From: Physella acuta
Lineage: Eukaryota > Mollusca > Gastropoda > Physidae
Reading direction: 5' to 3'
Length of the DNA stretch: 64,000 bases
NCBI RefSeq assembly: GCF_028476545.1
Contig: NW_026732721.1
Location: forward strand, 124,001 to 188,000
A program made the position numbers and the translations under genes. Position 1 is the stretch's first letter. Every line of letters begins with the position of its first letter. This document shows, in pieces, positions 1 to 12,200 of this stretch. The notes under the pieces are model-generated. The model was not told the origin of the DNA. It worked only from the letters and a program-made list of their open reading frames with translations, and ran no database searches.

Positions 1-1379
1 CTGCCTACGCCACTGCATCAAACAAAATACACTACACGTGAAATAATAACTAAGAGTTTTTGGAGACAACTTTGTTTTCATATCAAGCGCGGTAACTGGT
101 GTTGTTAATTTACGAACATGTTATTCGTGGTTATTTCCCTTTGTATTTGTCGTACATTTTACGGACCTTTCATCAGTTCGAGTTGCTGTTCCTGCTTTTT
201 GCATACAGTACCTACTTGTGGTGCAGTAGCATACGCAGGGGGGAGCAGGGGGGGCGGCCGCTCCCCCTCTGGCCATTTTCAGCAAAGTGGCGCCTTTTTG
301 GAAACTTTTTAAACTCAAAGTTTTAAACAATGATATTTGTTAAAAAAAATATTTTTGGTCGGCACATCTATGTAAATCACAAGATTTCTTTTCATGCAGC
401 AATTAAGCATTATTGTACTAGTCTAGTAGTGTCTACGTTTACAACACGTATTAACAGCTGCATCAGTTTGCCATTCTAAAAATAACCATTACGATGCATT
501 GCAATGTTTAAAAAACCTCTACGGGTAGTACCACTTGGCAAGAGGGGTGTTAAGTTTAAGGCAACTGTATAATGTATTTGCTTACGAATAATTGAATTAG
601 AAAATGTTATACATAAAACTTCACACATAATTACTTTATATATACAGTTTGAATCGTGTGATTAAATTTTTAAAAATTACGATACAGAAACAAATACAAC
701 TGATGTGGCACCTCTATTTAAATTTACTTATGAGCAAACTGCGTAGTGGTGGGGAAATTTTGACAAGGTCAACAACGTCATCACGATGAAGTAGTAGTAT
801 TCTTACAGTTTGGGCGATAGTGATTACGATTACAAATTATATGAAACAGTTACAACCCCCTCCCCCATGGACCCCTCTGTAAAAAAAATATTGTCATAAT
901 ACCACTGCTACTTATTTAAATCTATTTATGTATAATATATTTGTGTAATATATATTTGTGTAATATATATGTATGTTTAGAACAGTCATCTAAAAACTGA
1001 CGCTATGTTCACTCTGAGTTGGTTATCTCTCCCCCCCCCCCCCACACACACACACCTCACCACCACAATTGTGTAGAGCGACATTAATGTCCCACCTAGG
1101 TATACACTGGGTTGGATAATTGACCTAAAGTGACCAGACAGTGGTGAATGAAGTTGAACCCACCGACCCCCCCCCCCCCCAGCCCCCAACCGACCCCTAA
1201 CTGATCTGTTAAGTACATGTAGAAAAACGCGTAGTGATGTACCAAAATACCATGCCGCCAGAAAATTAGCTTTTTAAACGTAAAACTCTGAATATTGTTT
1301 TTGAAATTACCAGTAAAAAGGCGTGTGATCAATACAGTGATCTAACCCATACCTATCACTATGTTAAAAAATGATCTTT
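1..1379. other. AT-rich non-genic stretch with a dispersed-repeat edge
   Basis: No credible coding region is seen. Around 225-300 a G-rich then C-rich segment follows a GCATACGC-type motif. It resembles the ends of dispersed repeats seen again near 30.5, 31.1 and 42.8 kb, but I cannot assign a family. Runs of C at 1031-1043 and 1168-1180 are low complexity. Short open frames here have no recognisable domains. Confidence 0.5.
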
Positions 1380-2205
1380 AAAGAACACACAGATCACCAC
1401 AACACACACACACAGATCACCACAACACACACACAGATCACCACAACACACACACTGATCACCACAACACACACAGATCACCACAACACACACACAGATC
1501 ACCACAACACACACACAGATCACAACCCCACACGACACCTCACACAGACCACCACAAAACACACACATATCACCACAACACACACACAGATCACAACACC
1601 ACACGACACCTCACACAGACCACCACAACACACACACAGATCACCAAAACACACACAGATCACCACAACACACACACAGATCACCACAACACACACAGAT
1701 CACCACAACACACACAGATCACCACAACACACACACACATCACCACAACACACACACAGATCACCACAACACACACACAGATCACCACAACACACACACA
1801 CATCACCACAACACACACAGAGATCACCACAACACACACACAGATCACCACAAAACACGCACATATCACCACAACACACACACACACACGACACCTCACA
1901 CAGACCACCACAACACACGACACCTCACACAGATCCCCACAACACACACACTGATCACCACAACACACACAGATCACCACAACACACACACTGATCACCA
2001 CAACACACACAGATCACCACAACACACACAGATCACCACAACACACACAGATCACCACAACACACACACAGATCACCACAACACACACACAGACCACCAC
2101 AACACACGACACCTCACACACAGATCACCACAACACACACACTGATCACCACAGCACACACACAGATCACCACAGCACACACACAGATCACCACAACACA
2201 CAAGT
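1380..2205. repeat. Minisatellite, 17-18 bp unit (ACACAGATCACCACAAC)
   Basis: More than 40 tandem copies of a unit close to ACACAGATCACCACAAC fill this stretch. The number of AC dinucleotides varies, and a longer interruption containing CGACACCTCACACAGACC recurs. Long open frames on both strands (about 207 codons on +) are by-products of the repeat, so no gene is called. Confidence 0.9.
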
Positions 2206-2595
2206 GCTGAGCCGTAGGACCGGTTTTATGTTGTTACCTTGTGATGTGCACCTCCCCCCTCCCACCCTCTCCCCCACCCATCCTCTCCCCCACCCTCTCA
2301 AGGAGATGTGACATAAACATACCTGGTTCTGGCGGCCTTGAAGACCTGCTACATTATTTATGTCCACTGATGCGAGGTAGGGGACATGGGGGGAGGGGTG
2401 GGGATCATCTCTAGCCTCCCCCGCAGTCGTGTTGTCACCATAGATTCGCTAAGAGGTTGTTCTGTTCCGGGGCTTTCAATAGCGGCGTACAGCGTCTTGA
2501 TGTTTGGTCGCCACGACTTTCTACGCTAGTGGGTTGTGTCAACGTTAGCACGCTGGTGTACGGGTGGTGTATGGTGTCCTTTTTCCTTGTGTATG
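2206..2595. other. Unremarkable spacer
   Basis: Non-repetitive sequence with a CCCTCTCCCCCACC-rich patch near 2250-2300. I see no gene or structured element. Confidence 0.4.
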
Positions 2596-2770
2596 TCATG
2601 CCACTCTACGCTTTAACTGGTGATGACGTCACTCCACGCTTTCACCTGTGATGACGTCACTTTTACCTGTGCTCTCAAACCTGCACAATTTTTACACCCG
2701 TGATGTCATTTTAAAATCAGTGACGTCAGTTTATCACACCAAACCTTCACCTGTGATGACGTCACCTGAC
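2596..2770. promoter_or_regulatory. Cluster of four perfect CRE palindromes (TGACGTCA)
   Basis: Perfect TGACGTCA sites start at 2624, 2652, 2721 and 2757, with a related TGATGTCAT at about 2701. Three lie in the shared context GTGATGACGTCAC, or GGTGATGACGTCAC for the first, so the cluster probably arose as a degenerate short repeat. TGACGTCA is the established binding site of CREB/ATF-type bZIP proteins. A regulatory role here is inference; no adjacent gene is recognised. Confidence 0.45.
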
Positions 2771-2989
2771 CTACGAGGTTAACCTTCAAACTTGTAGCTG
2801 TAATGTCGCCGCGTTAGTCCATACCTTTTCGTGTTTTCACCCTCCACCCACCACCCACACCCCATAGCCCCCACAACCCCCCTCCCCTCACTACAAGGGC
2901 TGCACTCTAGGCCTCCCATTATGAATGACACTTTGGGTGACAGAGTCGTTTGTTTCAAACAACACCTGCTTCGGCGTACAACGTAGGGC
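2771..2989. other. Spacer without recognisable features
   Basis: Short non-repetitive, C-rich spacer between the CRE cluster and the next minisatellite. No coding evidence. Confidence 0.3.
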
Positions 2990-3240
2990 ACACCAGTTGT
3001 AACACCATGGTCTGTGTCACACAGTGTGACACCCCCACTGTGTGACACCCACACTTTGTGACACCCACACCAGTTGCAACACAATGGGCTGTGTGACACT
3101 GTGTGACACCCACACCAGTTGCAACACCATGGGCCGTGTGACACTGTGTGACACACCAGTTGCAACACCATGGGCCGTGTGACACTGTGTGACACACCAG
3201 TTGCAACACCATGGTGTGTGTAACACCCACACCAACAGAT
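2990..3240. repeat. Minisatellite with GTGTGACAC and GTTGCAACACCATGG
   Basis: About five imperfect units of roughly 42-45 bp combine GTGTGACACCCACACC and AGTTGCAACACCATGG. Minus-strand frames of about 80-140 codons across it are repeat artefacts. Confidence 0.8.
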
Positions 3241-3289
3241 AGACTATAGACAACTACGCCTACGTGGCCTGCGCAGTGCACACACCAGT

Positions 3290-3620
3290 AGACAGGTAGC
3301 TATGACACCATGGTCTTGTGACACCGACTACGGTCTATTGTAGCTATGACTTAGTGGTCTATGCATCACATCAGTAGAATGCAACTATGACTCTCGTGTT
3401 TGTGAAGCTGATGCAGTAGAATATAGTAATGTAGCTGTTGTTCCTCTATTATTATCTCCACACTAGTAGCCCTAACAGATGAATACGCTGTTTAACACGA
3501 ATCTCTATGTAGCTGTGATTCTAGTCATGTATGTTTGTAGTTATAATGTAACTATGACTTTAGGCATATGTGACACCATATTAGGAGGGTCTGTAAAAAT
3601 GTAGCAATGACGCAACAACA
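3290..3620. repeat. Degenerate repeat with TAGCTATGAC core
   Basis: Loose repeats of (G)TAGCTATGAC occur near 3297, 3350 and 3540, with diverged CAACTATGAC and GTAGCTGTGAT versions between them. The same core is found in the array at 59.0-59.65 kb, so the two may be related or may share a short motif by chance. Confidence 0.5.
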
Positions 3621-6467
3621 CCATGCGTAAACGGCAGTTACCCTCGAGTTACCTGAAGTCACCGTGAAACCTTGTAACGCCACCGGCGATGGGGTTTAGC
3701 TTGTGTGGACCTCGCCTTACTGCATACCTAGAGATGAGATTACATAATATCTTTAGATCTCGCGGGGGGGGGGGGTTGTTTTTATAGAAGTTGTTAATAG
3801 GTGGTTGTTTTTATTTTTACTTCAATGGCCGTGATGGAGACTAACTTAAAAGAAAGTTTGGCATAGATGTTATCTCAAAGATTTTTAGTCGAACAAAACT
3901 AGAGCAAGAGATGTAGTAAAGTTACATTGATGTACGTATAGAAGTATCAGAAAAACAAACACAAATAGAAGTAAACTTTCGTTATAAATTATATTTTTAC
4001 ATTTACACGAAAACCTCATTTCGACAACTTTATTTCATGTTTACTTTGTAAAGATTTTATAAAGCACTTCTGCGTTGTCGAATATTTCTAATCGTCAAAG
4101 TGAAACAAAATTACTTTTGTAATTTTAGATTGAAAGAAAACTAAAACAACAATTGAAGAACCCTTATCACGGATATATATAAGCGCTTAAACAGGCCACA
4201 ACAGTACACTAAAGCCAAACACAGTAGATGTAATCTTAATTTTCACTACTTTTTTTTAACAACCGCATCGAAGCAAGGAAATAAAAACTATAAGCGTTAA
4301 AACGTTATAACGACGAGGTAGTTAAAAACGTCGTCTGCCCTCTCCAACAACATTCCCGACATACCCAGCCCATTAAATCCATGAGCAGACGACCGCTTGC
4401 AGCAGTCGACAATGAACGCCAGCATCAAATCGACCATCATCCACCTAATTTCTTTTTAATCTCCCAGCCCCAAAGCCTTAAGCCGTTTTTTTTGTTTTAT
4501 AACGCAGGTAGCTTTAACACGTCAACTGGCTGTAGACATTTTTGTTCACCAACCTGTGACTTGCATGAATAACTGCTACAGTCACTGTGTTGGTACGCCG
4601 GGACTCTAAAACCAGTTAGTTGCTGTAGTTGTGTTGCTGTGTTCAAGGAGTTGTAGAAGTGTCTGCGTGGTGGTGATGATGTAATTTAACTCGAGTCGAT
4701 TTCTGAATGAGAAATTGTTCGATTTTTATTTGCTTAAACCTCAGTGCAGCTGTCATTTTCATTTATTGGATTTTTATTGATAGTTATGTTGTATGCATTG
4801 TTGAAGTCATTACAGTTGTATAATGAAAGTGCTGATAGGGTTAAATATATATTTTTTAAACTATATTTATTTATTCCTTGTAAAAAAGGCTTACATAGTT
4901 TAATAGATAAATAAGTCAATTGTGTTGTGATAAATTGTTCGCATTTTTTAGTTAATTAAATTCTAGTAAATTCAGGGTCTGATATTCATAGCGTGTTGCC
5001 GTTGTTACTTGGTTAAATGCAGGTTAGATTGTGACAGCTTGATGATTGTGTGTTCAAAAAGGTTGTGTGAATGTGTGTGCATATTCAAATCGGTTGTGTG
5101 AATGTGTGTGTATGATTAAATCGGTTGTGTGGATACACGGGTCAGTTTTTGTAATGGTTTAGTTGGATTGTAGTTGAGTTTTTAAATAGGTGGTAAAGTG
5201 TTTTGTTGTAGTAGTTGTATAGTGAAATGCTGGTTAACCTTTGTGTGGTGTTGTGGTAAGTGGTTTTGTTACAGGAATAGAATACCATCTTGCGTGTATT
5301 CGAATAAGATATTATAATACGATATTAGAAGAATAGGTCTAAAATAAGGTCATAAGATATACAGCCTCATGTACAATACTCACTAAAACATTTACCTAGC
5401 CGAACTATTTTTACTTGTGATCGAGAATCCTATGAATCAGGAGTGGGTCTTGACCTCCGCCGAATCCCTAAGACCAAGCCACCGAACCCTTGGGTTTCCA
5501 TAAAAATCAGATTTTAAGAACCTCTACTCTAGTCTCACATATGATAAGTAAACACTAAAATAGATCATAACCCTTGCTTTAATTAACAGAAGACCTTGCT
5601 TTACCTAAATCCTTACCATAAAACTAAATAATGACAATAGCAAACTAACCCACTGATTACATTTTCTTAAAGAAAAGAAAGAAAAAATAATCTCCCCTTC
5701 GTGTAATTAAGCTCCACTTTTTTTTAAAGAAAACCCCCGCCTTGAGATTTCCGAAACTGCGTAACGCCGTTAAAACGACAACACTTTGTAATCTCCCCTT
5801 ACGTTATCGGGTAAGCTTTAGTTGTCCTAACTGCTGATACAGTCATGCAAATGAGGCTACCTCCCCTTATCGCCTAGCCAGGTACGACTCGCCGGTTGTG
5901 ACCAAATTAAAAAAAGGAACTTTCGATGCTTCAGTGTGCACAAAAGGCGCGCTATTTCCTTTAATGTGTCTATTTGCTCGTACACTGTGAACGTTTCCCG
6001 TTGCTGTGTATATAGTTGCAGTTTGTGTGTGACAAAATGAACGGGCATAGTCTGTGGATTGGTGGATTTTTTCAGTGGATTGATCGTTATAGTGGATTAA
6101 TGAACACGATTTCGGTGGGTTAGTTGTGGATAGATAGAATATTTCGGAGACGTTTATTGATGGATTATTAAAATGGAAATTGTGTCGGTAGTTGTTTAGA
6201 ATTGTGTATATTTTGTTGAAGGTATTTTTAAAAGTTGGATTCAGTGTCTATTGGTGTGTGACGGTTTCCAGGAAAACGGAGGGTACTGGTAGGTTAATGG
6301 GAGCTGACACGCCTTACACATTGCTAGAGATCGTGGGGTAGGGGTGTGTAGGTAGGGGGTCGTGGGGGGGGGGGGGGGTAATATGAAGTGAGATTTCTCA
6401 ACTCGGGGGGGGGGATTATATTTTATTGATAAGGCTTACAATTTATGATAATCAATACAGTTGTATA
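3621..6467. other. Non-genic AT-rich stretch
   Basis: No gene is recognised. A TATA-like GGATATATATAAGCGC lies at 4171-4186, about 200 bp before a 63-codon open frame at 4381-4572 with no known domain, so I do not call it a gene. A TGTGTGAATGTGTGTG repeat is at 5050-5130. Near 5450-5500 CCGAACCC-type sequence resembles the ends of the hAT relics at 47.4 and 51.3 kb. A G run lies at 6364-6378. Confidence 0.4.
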
Positions 6468-6527
6468 GGGACGGCGTGGTCTAGCGGTAGAGCGCCTGAC
6501 TGTTAACTCTGCTTCATTAATTGCCCC
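6468..6527 (+). mobile_element. Internally deleted tRNA-derived SINE (family A)
   Basis: GGGACGGCGTGG, CTAGCGGTAGAGCGC (tRNA-like A-box head) is joined directly to a CTCTGCTTCATTAATTGCCCC tail. The complete relative at 20,701-20,915 has about 150 bp between these parts, so this copy has lost its middle. Confidence 0.6.
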
Positions 6528-6612
6528 ATGGACCATCTGGTTTAAAAAGGGAACTTTTTATACTATAGGATATGTAGGATACTGTCAGATAGCTGTGGCA
6601 CAATAGCAACTC

Positions 6613-6617
<5 letters not shown>

Positions 6618-6688
<71 letters not shown>
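6618..6688. repeat. (TA)n microsatellite
   Basis: Uninterrupted TA dinucleotides for about 70 bp. Similar tracts recur across the window. Confidence 0.95.
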
Positions 6689-6694
<6 letters not shown>

Positions 6695-6899
6695 GCGAAC
6701 AAATAGTTAGAGTAATGTTTTGTTTGTAGATTAATCCTGTAATCCACTAAGTAATCCTTTGATTAAAGTTATGACCCACATGTGTATAGCCCTACTCGTG
6801 TATCACATGAATCAATTTTCCCACAACACACGATGATAGTCCGTTTAGATCTGTTTAGGTCTAGGTGAGATGTTGCTCCTCATGGTCAGCTCGTCTTCG

Positions 6900-7185
6900 T
6901 GGTGGTTGTGTCATATGGCGGGATATGTCGATGTCATTTGGTGGACAATCTGGCGGGATATGTCGATGCCATATGGCAGGCTATGTAGATGTCAACTGTT
7001 GAGCTATGTGGATGTCATCTGTTGGGCTATGTGGATGTCATCTGTTGGGCTATGTGGATGCCATCTGTTGGGCTATGTGGATGTCATATGACAGGCTATG
7101 TAGATGTCAACTGTTGAGCTATGTAGATGTCATCTGTTGGGCTATGTGGATGTCATCTGTTGGGCTATGTGGATGTCATATTGTG
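6900..7185. repeat. 23-bp minisatellite (GGGCTATGTGGATGTCATCTG)
   Basis: About ten units of roughly 23 bp with TATGTGGATGTCAT cores. The Polinton-like element begins exactly at the right edge. Beyond its other end, near 16,525-16,545, a GGGCTATGTAGTGG remnant suggests the insertion lies within or at the edge of this array. Confidence 0.85.
7180..7185. repeat. Left target-site duplication ATTGTG
   Basis: ATTGTG directly precedes the element's AGT terminus and is repeated at 16,492-16,497 directly after its ACT terminus. A 6-bp duplication is characteristic of Polinton/Maverick integration. Confidence 0.8.
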
Positions 7186-8480
7186 AGTAGTATATAAGGT
7201 CCCTTTTGGAGCGAAGGCGCAGGCGCAGGGTGAGGGGAGCAGGAGCAGGAGCAGGAGCAAAGGCTATATAGTAAAATACTCGGATGCGGATGTACAATGA
7301 CATATAGCAAAATACTCACCCACCTGGGTGGAGTGGGTGATGCGGATGTACAACGACATATAGTAAAATACTCCCTGGGGGAGGTGGAGGTACACCGACA
7401 TATAGCAAAATACTCACCCAACTGGGTGAGGGTGGGTGAGCAGGATGTACAATGAGATATAGTAAAATACTCACCCACCTGGGTGAGCAGGTGGGTGAGG
7501 GTGGGTGAGCAGGATGTACAATGAGATATAGTAAAATACTCACCCACCCTAGGGTGGGTGAGCAGGAGCGGGAGTAGGTCACTAGGTCACCACCGGTGAC
7601 CTTGTGACGTAATTAGTAACATTATGACGTAATCATTGACCTAGTTACGTAATTTTAATGAGTTTTTAATTAGTTTTAATGAGTTTTTTTAAATTTTAAT
7701 TAATTTTTTAATTAGTTACGTAATTTAATTACTTTGTTTACTTTTTAATTATTTTTATTTTGTTTTTTAAATTTTATAGTTGTTTATTTATTTTGTTTTG
7801 TAATTTTTATTAACGAGTTACGTAATTTGGTTTTTTGTTTGTTTTGAATTAATTTGATGTTAATTACTTTGTTTGTGTTTTGTTTGTTTATTTTTAATAA
7901 GTTTAATTAATTTGATTTTTATTTAAATTTGATTTTTTAATTAGTTTAATTTTTTAAATTTTAATTTTGTAATTTTAATTTATTATTTTTATTAATTTTT
8001 ATTAACTAGTTACGTATTTTGCTTTTAATTAGTTTGATTTTAAAATTTAATTTGTTTATTTCTTTTCTTTGTTGTTTAATTTGTTGGTTTGTTTATTTAC
8101 TTGTATGTATGTTTAATAGTAAACGGATAGGGGTGTTGGTGGATGAGAGGGGGAGTAATGATGGGGTTTGAGGGTAGGGGTGCGTTAGCGTGTACTTTGT
8201 GAATAACATACATTAACAACACCTGTTACTCGCTAATGGCACCCGGCACGTATCGATTCACCAGCAAAGTTTTTCTTTTTGTGAGGGACCGTACACTGTC
8301 CGAGTTAATTTTGGTCACACCCACTGGACCATCATCAACTTGATAGCCCACCTAATTAAATTTTTTGACACCCGTCATTGATTTATGTGGGTTCGCGAAG
8401 CGATCCCACCGGGAGGTATGGTAATTAACGCGAAGCCAGCGTTAAGTGTGGGAACATCTGTTACCACGTTAATCGATTTT
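7186..8480 (+). repeat. Left terminal inverted repeat of the Polinton-like element
   Basis: About 1,295 bp is the reverse complement of 15,191-16,491. The outer 400 bp contains six copies of ATATAG(T/C)AAAATACTC, several followed by inverted CTCACCCA/TGGGTGAG arms. The middle is very AT-rich (7,620-8,110) and the inner part contains a GGGTTCGCGAAGCGATCCC near-palindrome at about 8,389. Against the other repeat I noticed one 6-bp AGGAGC unit difference and about two substitutions. Confidence 0.9.
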
Positions 8481-9260
8481 ACCGATCGCTTTGTTAGCTC
8501 CGCGAAGTACATAGGTCATTATGCAACAGCTGTTGTGCGACAGCTGGTGGTGTAATTAGGCCGATCAACCGTATAAATGACCGCGAAAATTTTGTTTTAA
8601 TCACTTCAACTTCGGACTTCACACCAAACTTCACCGCGACTTATCCAGCCTGAGACCTCTGTTGACTCCTGAGACTAACCCACGCCAGCTTTACCAACCA
8701 TCACATCTACCTAACCCTATACGGACCACATCTTTTGTGCGTGTTTATTCTATTAAAGGTAAGGTTAATATTACTTTTGTTTTAAGGGCGCTAACCCCGT
8801 TAAAATCAAATCTTATTAAATACGTAGTCACATGTTTTTAATTTTGTATCGTACACCGAGGTAAGGTGAATAGTACTTTTTTGTTTTAAGGGAGATAACT
8901 CTATTAAAATATTTTTTAAATATTTTCTAAATAAGTACTCACATGTATTCCTTTTTAGTGTACAACCAACCCCTCGACGCAGCCGATCCATCGACTGATC
9001 TATTGAGCTACATATCCATCCCCGTTCCAGCCACTAAACTAAACGTTCCAGCTACATCCAACTACACAACCCCAGATCGAACTTAGACGTGCAAACCCAT
9101 AGGTACGTTTCATTTTCAATTTAGTTTTAAGTATGTATTTTATTTTATGCATTTTATTTTATGTATTTATTTTATTCTACAGCCAACGACCTACCCAAGC
9201 CTCCAACTACTAGACACTTCATCAATAAGGGAAGCCGCCCAAACAAGCAGCCACCCAGCC
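8481..9260 (+). other. Leader region between left inverted repeat and polymerase
   Basis: A non-repetitive leader with two similar segments near 8,755-8,810 and 8,860-8,910, both containing GGTAAGGT, TTTTGTTTTAAGGG and TATTAAAAT. They look like duplicated intron-like pieces. Whether they are spliced is unknown. The likely polymerase start is at 9,261. Confidence 0.4.
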
Positions 9261-12200
9261 ATGACTCGTTTCACATGCGAGATCTGCGACCGAGTGTTCA
9301 CCCGTAATCAACTTTTCATAAGGCATCAAGAGACAGCACATGGTCGAGGAAGACATCCCTGCACAACTTGCGGGAAAGTATTTACACTACTTTCCAATTT
9401 GACAAGACATTGTAAAACAGCACACACCAACCAAACATCACCGACCGACACCCCATCAGCAACCAACAGACAAACACACCAACCCACATTGGTGATCGAC
9501 ACACATACTGTCCAACTCCCATCAGCGAGCCAAACAGCTCGTACCGCGACCAACACTAGCCCCTTAAAACGACAAAGGACGTATGACGACATATCAAACA
9601 ACAAACGCGTAAAGACTAACAATGACAGTAACATTAATTCACACACCACTATTTATCCTGTAGACGACCTTAGGGGAGATGCAGTAGACTTACACCCGAC
9701 CACAGACAAAGCTTCACCCACATGCCTTCTTACAGACATTCCTGACTTTATTAAACATAATCACGCCATTAATATGTTACTACAGGATTCACAGTCAAAA
9801 CCCTACACAGACAATTTCTCCTTTTTTAGATGTTTAGCCAGACATTTAGGGTCACCCACAAGAGATCTTAGAATTCCAACATTACATCTCGCGAAACAGT
9901 GGCAAGCACACCAAGGTCTCGGGACCTTGGCTAATTTTAGTGGGGTTAGGTTGGTCGAAATTCCCCTCTTAGAGTCCTGTTTTAGTGTAAATATTGAGAT
10001 TTTTGAATTTGACGAAAACCAGATCCTTTTTCCGAAACTTAGAAGTAATGATAGGTTTAGGGAGACCATGTATCTTTTAGTTTTTCAAAATCAGTTTATG
10101 TACATTAATAATATAGGTGGGGCGGGTCACTCTTTCGCGTGTTCTGTGTGTAACAAATTATGGCCCACCGTTAAACAATTAAACAGACACGTGAAAGGGT
10201 GTAATGGGGGGAAACCCGTTGATAGGTATAAGGGAGGGGTTTATCAGACACACCAAACAATCTGGGAGTTTTTAGCGTCCTATGGGGTAGTTGTAAATAG
10301 TAACTTTGTTTATCCCTTCCGAGCAACTTACGATTTCGAATGCTATTTCGACCATACCGAGTTACCCCCGTTAGGTAGAGTTACAAAAAGCGTAGCCAAA
10401 CACGTGCCTTTGTCTTGCTCTGTCGCCTCAAACGTAGATGGGTTCGTCGAACCCATCTGTTTTATTTCGACTGGTGACCCTCAAGAATTAGTGACTAGAG
10501 TTATTGACAGACTCCACATAATCGCCGAGGCAGCTTATGGCATTTTGAAAAAACAGTTCGAGCCTGTTTTTAAGCAAATCAGGAAGTTATTTCCACCTAA
10601 AGCTAGGGGTAGTGATAATAAGTCGAACGACAAAGGGTTTGATAGCTTTCTTAGCGGTAGATTAGACGAGTATTTGCGACAAATGCCGGTTATAGGGTTT
10701 AATTCAGGAAAATATGATATAAATCTCGTTAAGCCGTATTTTATTCAGTACTTTTTAGCTTATTCAAACACAGAAGAGGGGTTAGAGGAGGGACCTAGAG
10801 CTAGTTGTAACGATGACGAAGACGACGTAGAAGATAAACAAACACCGTTTAAATATGTAGTTAAAAGAAATAATAATTTTATGTGTATATCAACAAATAA
10901 ATTAAAGTTCTTAGATATAGTTAATTATCTAGCACCAGGGTTTAGCTATAGTAAATACCTCGCCGCATATAATGTTAAAGAGACCAAGGGATTTTTTCCG
11001 TACGAATATGTCAAAAATTTAACCGTCTTAGATGAAACGTCTTTACCTCCGCATTCGGCCTTTTTTTCATCATTAAAAAATTGTAACATTTCAGACGAGG
11101 AGTACGCGACGTGTAGCCAAATTTGGGTAGAGAAGGGGATGCAAACGTTTAAAGATTATCTTATTTGGTATAACAATATCGATGTAAAACCGTTTATCGA
11201 AGCGCTCGAGCAGCAAACTAATTTTTACAAAAATTTAGGGGTTGATATTTTTAAAGATGCAATTTCTGTCCCAGGGGTAACCTTAAAATACTTATTCAAA
11301 ACACTTCCCGAAAACGTTTCTTTTTCTTTGTGTTCCGAGCGCGAATCAGAGTTACATAAAACAATCCGAAATAATATCGTAGGGGGCCCCTCCATTATTT
11401 TTCATAGACATCACGAAAAGGGTGAAACGTTCATTAGGGGGAATAGTAAAAAGGTGGTACAGGCAATTAAGGGGTACGATGCGAACGCGCTTTATTTATG
11501 GTCTTTAATGCAAAAAATGCCGACGGGATTTCCGATTATTAGAAATAGTGAGGAGGGGTTTAGACCGCGTAAAACGAATCATTACGGGGAACAGGCTTTT
11601 CAGTGGTTATCGTGGGTTTCAAAAACAAAGGGGGTAACTTTAAAAACCGCGTTTAACGGGGGCGAAGTTAGCTTAGGATCTCGCCATATAAGAGTAGACG
11701 GGTGGGACGCGAACACTTGAACCGTTTATCAGTTCCATGGCTGCCTCTTTCATGGACACCCTGACTGCCCTTTAACTAAAGACAGAACAGTAAACCCGAT
11801 TAGTAACAGACCCTTGACTGAGTTATTTAAAAAGACAAACGAAATTACGAAGTACCTTACCGAGACTGTTGACGTTAAAGTCGTAGAAATGTGGGAATGT
11901 GAGTGGGGGAACCAGAAAAAAATGAACCCAACTATTAAAGACTATTTAAACTCTATTGACAAATCACAAAAGACACCGACACCGACCTATGGTAAGAAAT
12001 GGCCCCTGACTGAAAAACAGATCATCGATTCTGTTTTAGACGACTCGTGTTTTGGACTGATAGAATGCGACATTAAAGTACCGGATAGTTTAAGAGCACA
12101 TTTTAGTGAGATGACACCTATTTTTAAAAATACGGACGTTACGCGCGATGACATCGGACCTTTTATGAGACAATACGCGATCGATAACAACTTATTAACT

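Noticed and set aside
1371-1994. 207-codon open frame of His/Thr-rich protein
   Set aside because: It is a direct translation of the ACACAGATCACCACAAC minisatellite, with equally open frames on the other strand.
4171-4572. Small gene with TATA box and 63-codon frame
   Set aside because: The frame has no known domain, weak context and no clear splice partner. Evidence is too thin.
7176-7582. Open frames of 88-123 codons in the left inverted repeat, and their mirror at 16,089-16,513
   Set aside because: They follow the subterminal tandem units and have no domain.
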